DNA of 64,000 nucleotides from Pseudoxanthomonas sp. SL93 (GTDB lineage: Bacteria > Pseudomonadota > Gammaproteobacteria > Xanthomonadales > Xanthomonadaceae). The stretch spans positions 558,001 to 622,000 of the forward strand of contig NZ_CP113065.1 of NCBI RefSeq assembly GCF_026625825.1. The letters are read 5' to 3'. Both the position numbers and the translations under genes were made by a program. Below are positions 62,123 to 64,000 of the stretch, piece after piece; position 1 is the first letter of the stretch; every line of letters begins with the position of its first letter. The notes beneath the pieces are model-generated. The model made no database searches. It had not been told where the DNA came from and was given only the letters and a program-made list of their open reading frames with translations.

Positions 62123-62967
62123 TGTTTCTGCTCCGACGGTGCCCGGTCTTCCTGGTCGGAATCTGCGGCGTCGTCATCTTCGGGTTGAGGTTCATCGCCG
62201 GAAGCGTCTTCGGCCTGGTGGCCGGCTTCCGTCGGGGTGTCGTCTTCCTCTTCATCGCCTGCTGGCGGTGAAGCGTGTTCGTTCATGCCGGCATCCGTTC
62301 CGTCGGCGTCCATGTCGTCCGCATCGCCGTCTTCCGCTGTCGCGGCGTGTCCGTCATCCTCCGGATCATCCACCGTGTCGCCGCTGGCGATGCTGACCGG
62401 GAGCGGTGCGCCGTCCAGGGGCAACTGCGGTTCCAGCTCGCCGATGTCCTTCAGTTCGGACAAGGGGGGGAGCTCATCCAGGCGCTTCAGGCCGAAGTAG
62501 TCCAGAAAGCCCTTGGTGGTGCCGAACAGCGCCGGCTTGCCGGGCACGTCGCGATGGCCCACCACGCGGATCCACTCGCGCTCTTCCAGGGCTTGGATGA
62601 TGTTGCTGCTGACGGCCACGCCACGGACCTGTTCGATCTCGCCGCGGGTGATCGGCTGGCGGTAGGCGATCAGCGCCAGGGTTTCCAAGGTGGCACGGGT
62701 GTAGCGGGTCTTGCGCTCGGTCCACAGGCGCGCGACCCAGGCATGCACGTCTGCCTTCACCTGGTAGCGGAAGCCGGAGGCGACTTCCACCAGTTCCACG
62801 CCGCGGTCGGCGCAGTCCTCTGCCAGCTGGTGCAGGGCCTGCTCCACGCTGTCCGGCGGCGCGGGCTCGTCCTCGGGGAACAGGCCGTGCAGCTGCGCCA
62901 GCGTCAGCGGCTGGGTGGCCGCCATCAGGGCGGCTTCCACGATGCGGTTGATGAGCGATTGATCCAT
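62119..62967 (-). CDS. scpB: ScpB, segregation and condensation protein B
   Basis: 282 aa, ATG 62965-62967. Two winged-helix domains in residues 1-175 (RIVEAALMAATQPLTLAQLH, TRATLETLALIAYRQPITRG, RGVAVSSNIIQALEEREWIR), then an acidic, disordered tail of about 100 residues (EDGDADDMDADGTDAG). Part of the SMC-ScpAB condensin. Confidence 0.94.
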   Translation of the reverse strand: MDQSLINRIVEAALMAATQPLTLAQLHGLFPEDEPAPPDSVEQALHQLAEDCADRGVELVEVASGFRYQVKADVHAWVARLWTERKTRYTRATLETLALIAYRQPITRGEIEQVRGVAVSSNIIQALEEREWIRVVGHRDVPGKPALFGTTKGFLDYFGLKRLDELPPLSELKDIGELEPQLPLDGAPLPVSIASGDTVDDPEDDGHAATAEDGDADDMDADGTDAGMNEHASPPAGDEEEDDTPTEAGHQAEDASGDEPQPEDDDAADSDQEDRAPSEQKQ

Positions 62968-63024
62968 TCGGTTCTGTCGTTCTGGTTATGGGGTGCCGCG
63001 GCATGGCGCCCGGCGACCGGAAAG

Positions 63025-63930
63025 TCACTCAGCGTCGTTGGCGGCGTCGCTGTCGTCGAACTCGCTGTTGAACTGCAGCGGCTCGTTGGTGTTGTTCAGG
63101 GCCAGCGACTTGACGTAGATGGGCGCCAGCGGCGCTTCCTGCACGATGTCCAGCAGCTGTTCCTTGGCCAGTTCCAGCATGGCCAGGAAGGTGACCAGCA
63201 CCCCCAGCTTGCCTTCCTCGGCGGTGAACATGCTTTCGAAGCGGTGGAACCTGCCGTCCTCCAGCCGCGTCAGCACGTCACCCATGCGCTGGCGCACGCT
63301 GAGCGCCTCGCGCTTGATCGCGTGGCCGGTGAACAGCTCAGCGCGCTTCAGCACGTCGTACAGCGCCAGCAGCATTTCCTTCAGTTCCACCGGCGGCGGC
63401 AGTTTCACCGAGGCCCGGTCCGGCACATGCGCCTGCACCGGCGTGGTGTCGCGATCCTGCCGGGGCAGGCTGTCCAGGTCCTCGGCGGCCTGCTTGAAGC
63501 GTTCGTATTCCTGCAGGCGGCGCACCAGCTCGGCGCGCGGATCGCCTTCTTCGCCTTCCTCCGACACCGGGCGCGGCAGCAGCATCCGTGACTTGATCTC
63601 GGCCAGGATCGCGGCCATCACCAGGTACTCGGCCGCCAGTTCGAACCGCAGCTCCTGCATCACATTGATGTAGTCCACGTACTGCCGGGTGATCTCGGCG
63701 ACGGGGATGTCCAGGATGTCCAGGTTCTGCCGGCGGATCAGGTACAGCAGCAGGTCCAGCGGGCCCTCGAACGCGTCGAGGATGACTTCCAGCGCGTCCG
63801 GCGGGATATACAGGTCCTGCGGGATCTGCAGCACGGGCTGACCATGCACCACCGCCAGCGGCATTTCCTGCTGCTGCGGATGCGTGGACTGGGTTTGCGG
63901 ATTCGCGTCGGACGCGAGTTCGGAGCTCAT
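63025..63930 (-). CDS. scpA: ScpA, segregation and condensation protein A (kleisin)
   Basis: 301 aa, ATG 63928-63930. Kleisin N-terminus FEGPLDLLLYLIRRQNLDIL followed by IPVAEITRQYVDYI and LAAEYLVMAAILAEIKSRML, C-terminal winged helix (VTFLAMLELAKEQLLDIVQE). Bridges the SMC heads with ScpB. 57 bases before scpB on the same strand, so cotranscribed. Confidence 0.95.
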   Translation of the reverse strand: MSSELASDANPQTQSTHPQQQEMPLAVVHGQPVLQIPQDLYIPPDALEVILDAFEGPLDLLLYLIRRQNLDILDIPVAEITRQYVDYINVMQELRFELAAEYLVMAAILAEIKSRMLLPRPVSEEGEEGDPRAELVRRLQEYERFKQAAEDLDSLPRQDRDTTPVQAHVPDRASVKLPPPVELKEMLLALYDVLKRAELFTGHAIKREALSVRQRMGDVLTRLEDGRFHRFESMFTAEEGKLGVLVTFLAMLELAKEQLLDIVQEAPLAPIYVKSLALNNTNEPLQFNSEFDDSDAANDAE

Positions 63931-64000
63931 CAAGAAGAAGCCGTAATGCTATTCATATCGCCATGGGGCAAGCGGTGCGCGGCAAGGGCGGCGCGATCCG

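Overview
The window looks like a chromosome segment of a Xanthomonadaceae (Lysobacterales) bacterium, in the Xanthomonas / Stenotrophomonas / Pseudoxanthomonas neighbourhood. The basis is the high-GC core, the gene order lolD - comEC - exbBD - msbA - lpxK - kdsB - uvrC - pgsA, a GyrA with Gln at position 83 (as in Stenotrophomonas), and an integron attC repeat of the Xanthomonas type. Genus is inference.

Region 1 (1-854): the end of a LolC/E-type permease and lolD, of the lipoprotein-release ABC transporter.

Region 2 (about 900-24,898): a large chromosomal integron. The tyrosine recombinase gene intI (23849-24898, + strand) diverges from an array of 58 cassettes that run leftward on the minus strand. 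I number them 1 (next to attI, about 23,730) to 58 (next to lolD). Each cassette is closed on its left by an attC: 54 are well-preserved sites of about 60 bp (five are 115-117 bp) and the four oldest, next to lolD, are degenerate. Fifty-one cassettes carry one small intact ORF (75-173 aa), nearly all of unknown function; recognisable families are DUF1428, DUF4375 (two), DUF2199, DUF3658 (two), an MORN/YwqK-like protein, a TonB C-terminal domain (two), a zinc ribbon and an EF-Tu-like domain. Twenty-five of the 51 are predicted membrane, exported or lipoproteins. Six cassettes have no convincing ORF and share one conserved sequence of about 172 bp, and the most distal one holds a frameshifted gene. 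Eight cassettes occur twice, almost identical. No toxin-antitoxin cassette was recognised.

Region 3 (24,898-36,390): an envelope/competence operon. The first codon of comEC overlaps the stop codon of intI. Then follow exbB, exbD, msbA, lpxK, kdsB, a low-molecular-weight tyrosine phosphatase, a thioredoxin-fold/NHL-repeat protein, uvrC and pgsA, many with 1-4 nt overlaps.

Region 4 (36,381-42,050): tRNA-Gly, tRNA-Cys, tRNA-Leu, an FMN-dependent glutamate-synthase-like protein, an ArsC-family reductase, tRNA-Val and gyrA. Region 5 (42,169-49,614): a bacterial alpha-2-macroglobulin and penicillin-binding protein 1C. Region 6 (49,622-60,200): peroxiredoxin, Hsp20, a CbpA-type DnaJ, an M3 peptidase, glutathione peroxidase, an alpha/beta hydrolase, a TlpA-like thioredoxin, an SGNH-like hydrolase and fpr. 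Region 7 (60,446-63,930): rluB, scpB and scpA on the minus strand.

The most interesting part is the integron: its coupling to the DNA-uptake gene comEC, its ORF-less cassette family, and attC sites that supply start codons, stop codons and C-terminal tails to the cassette genes.
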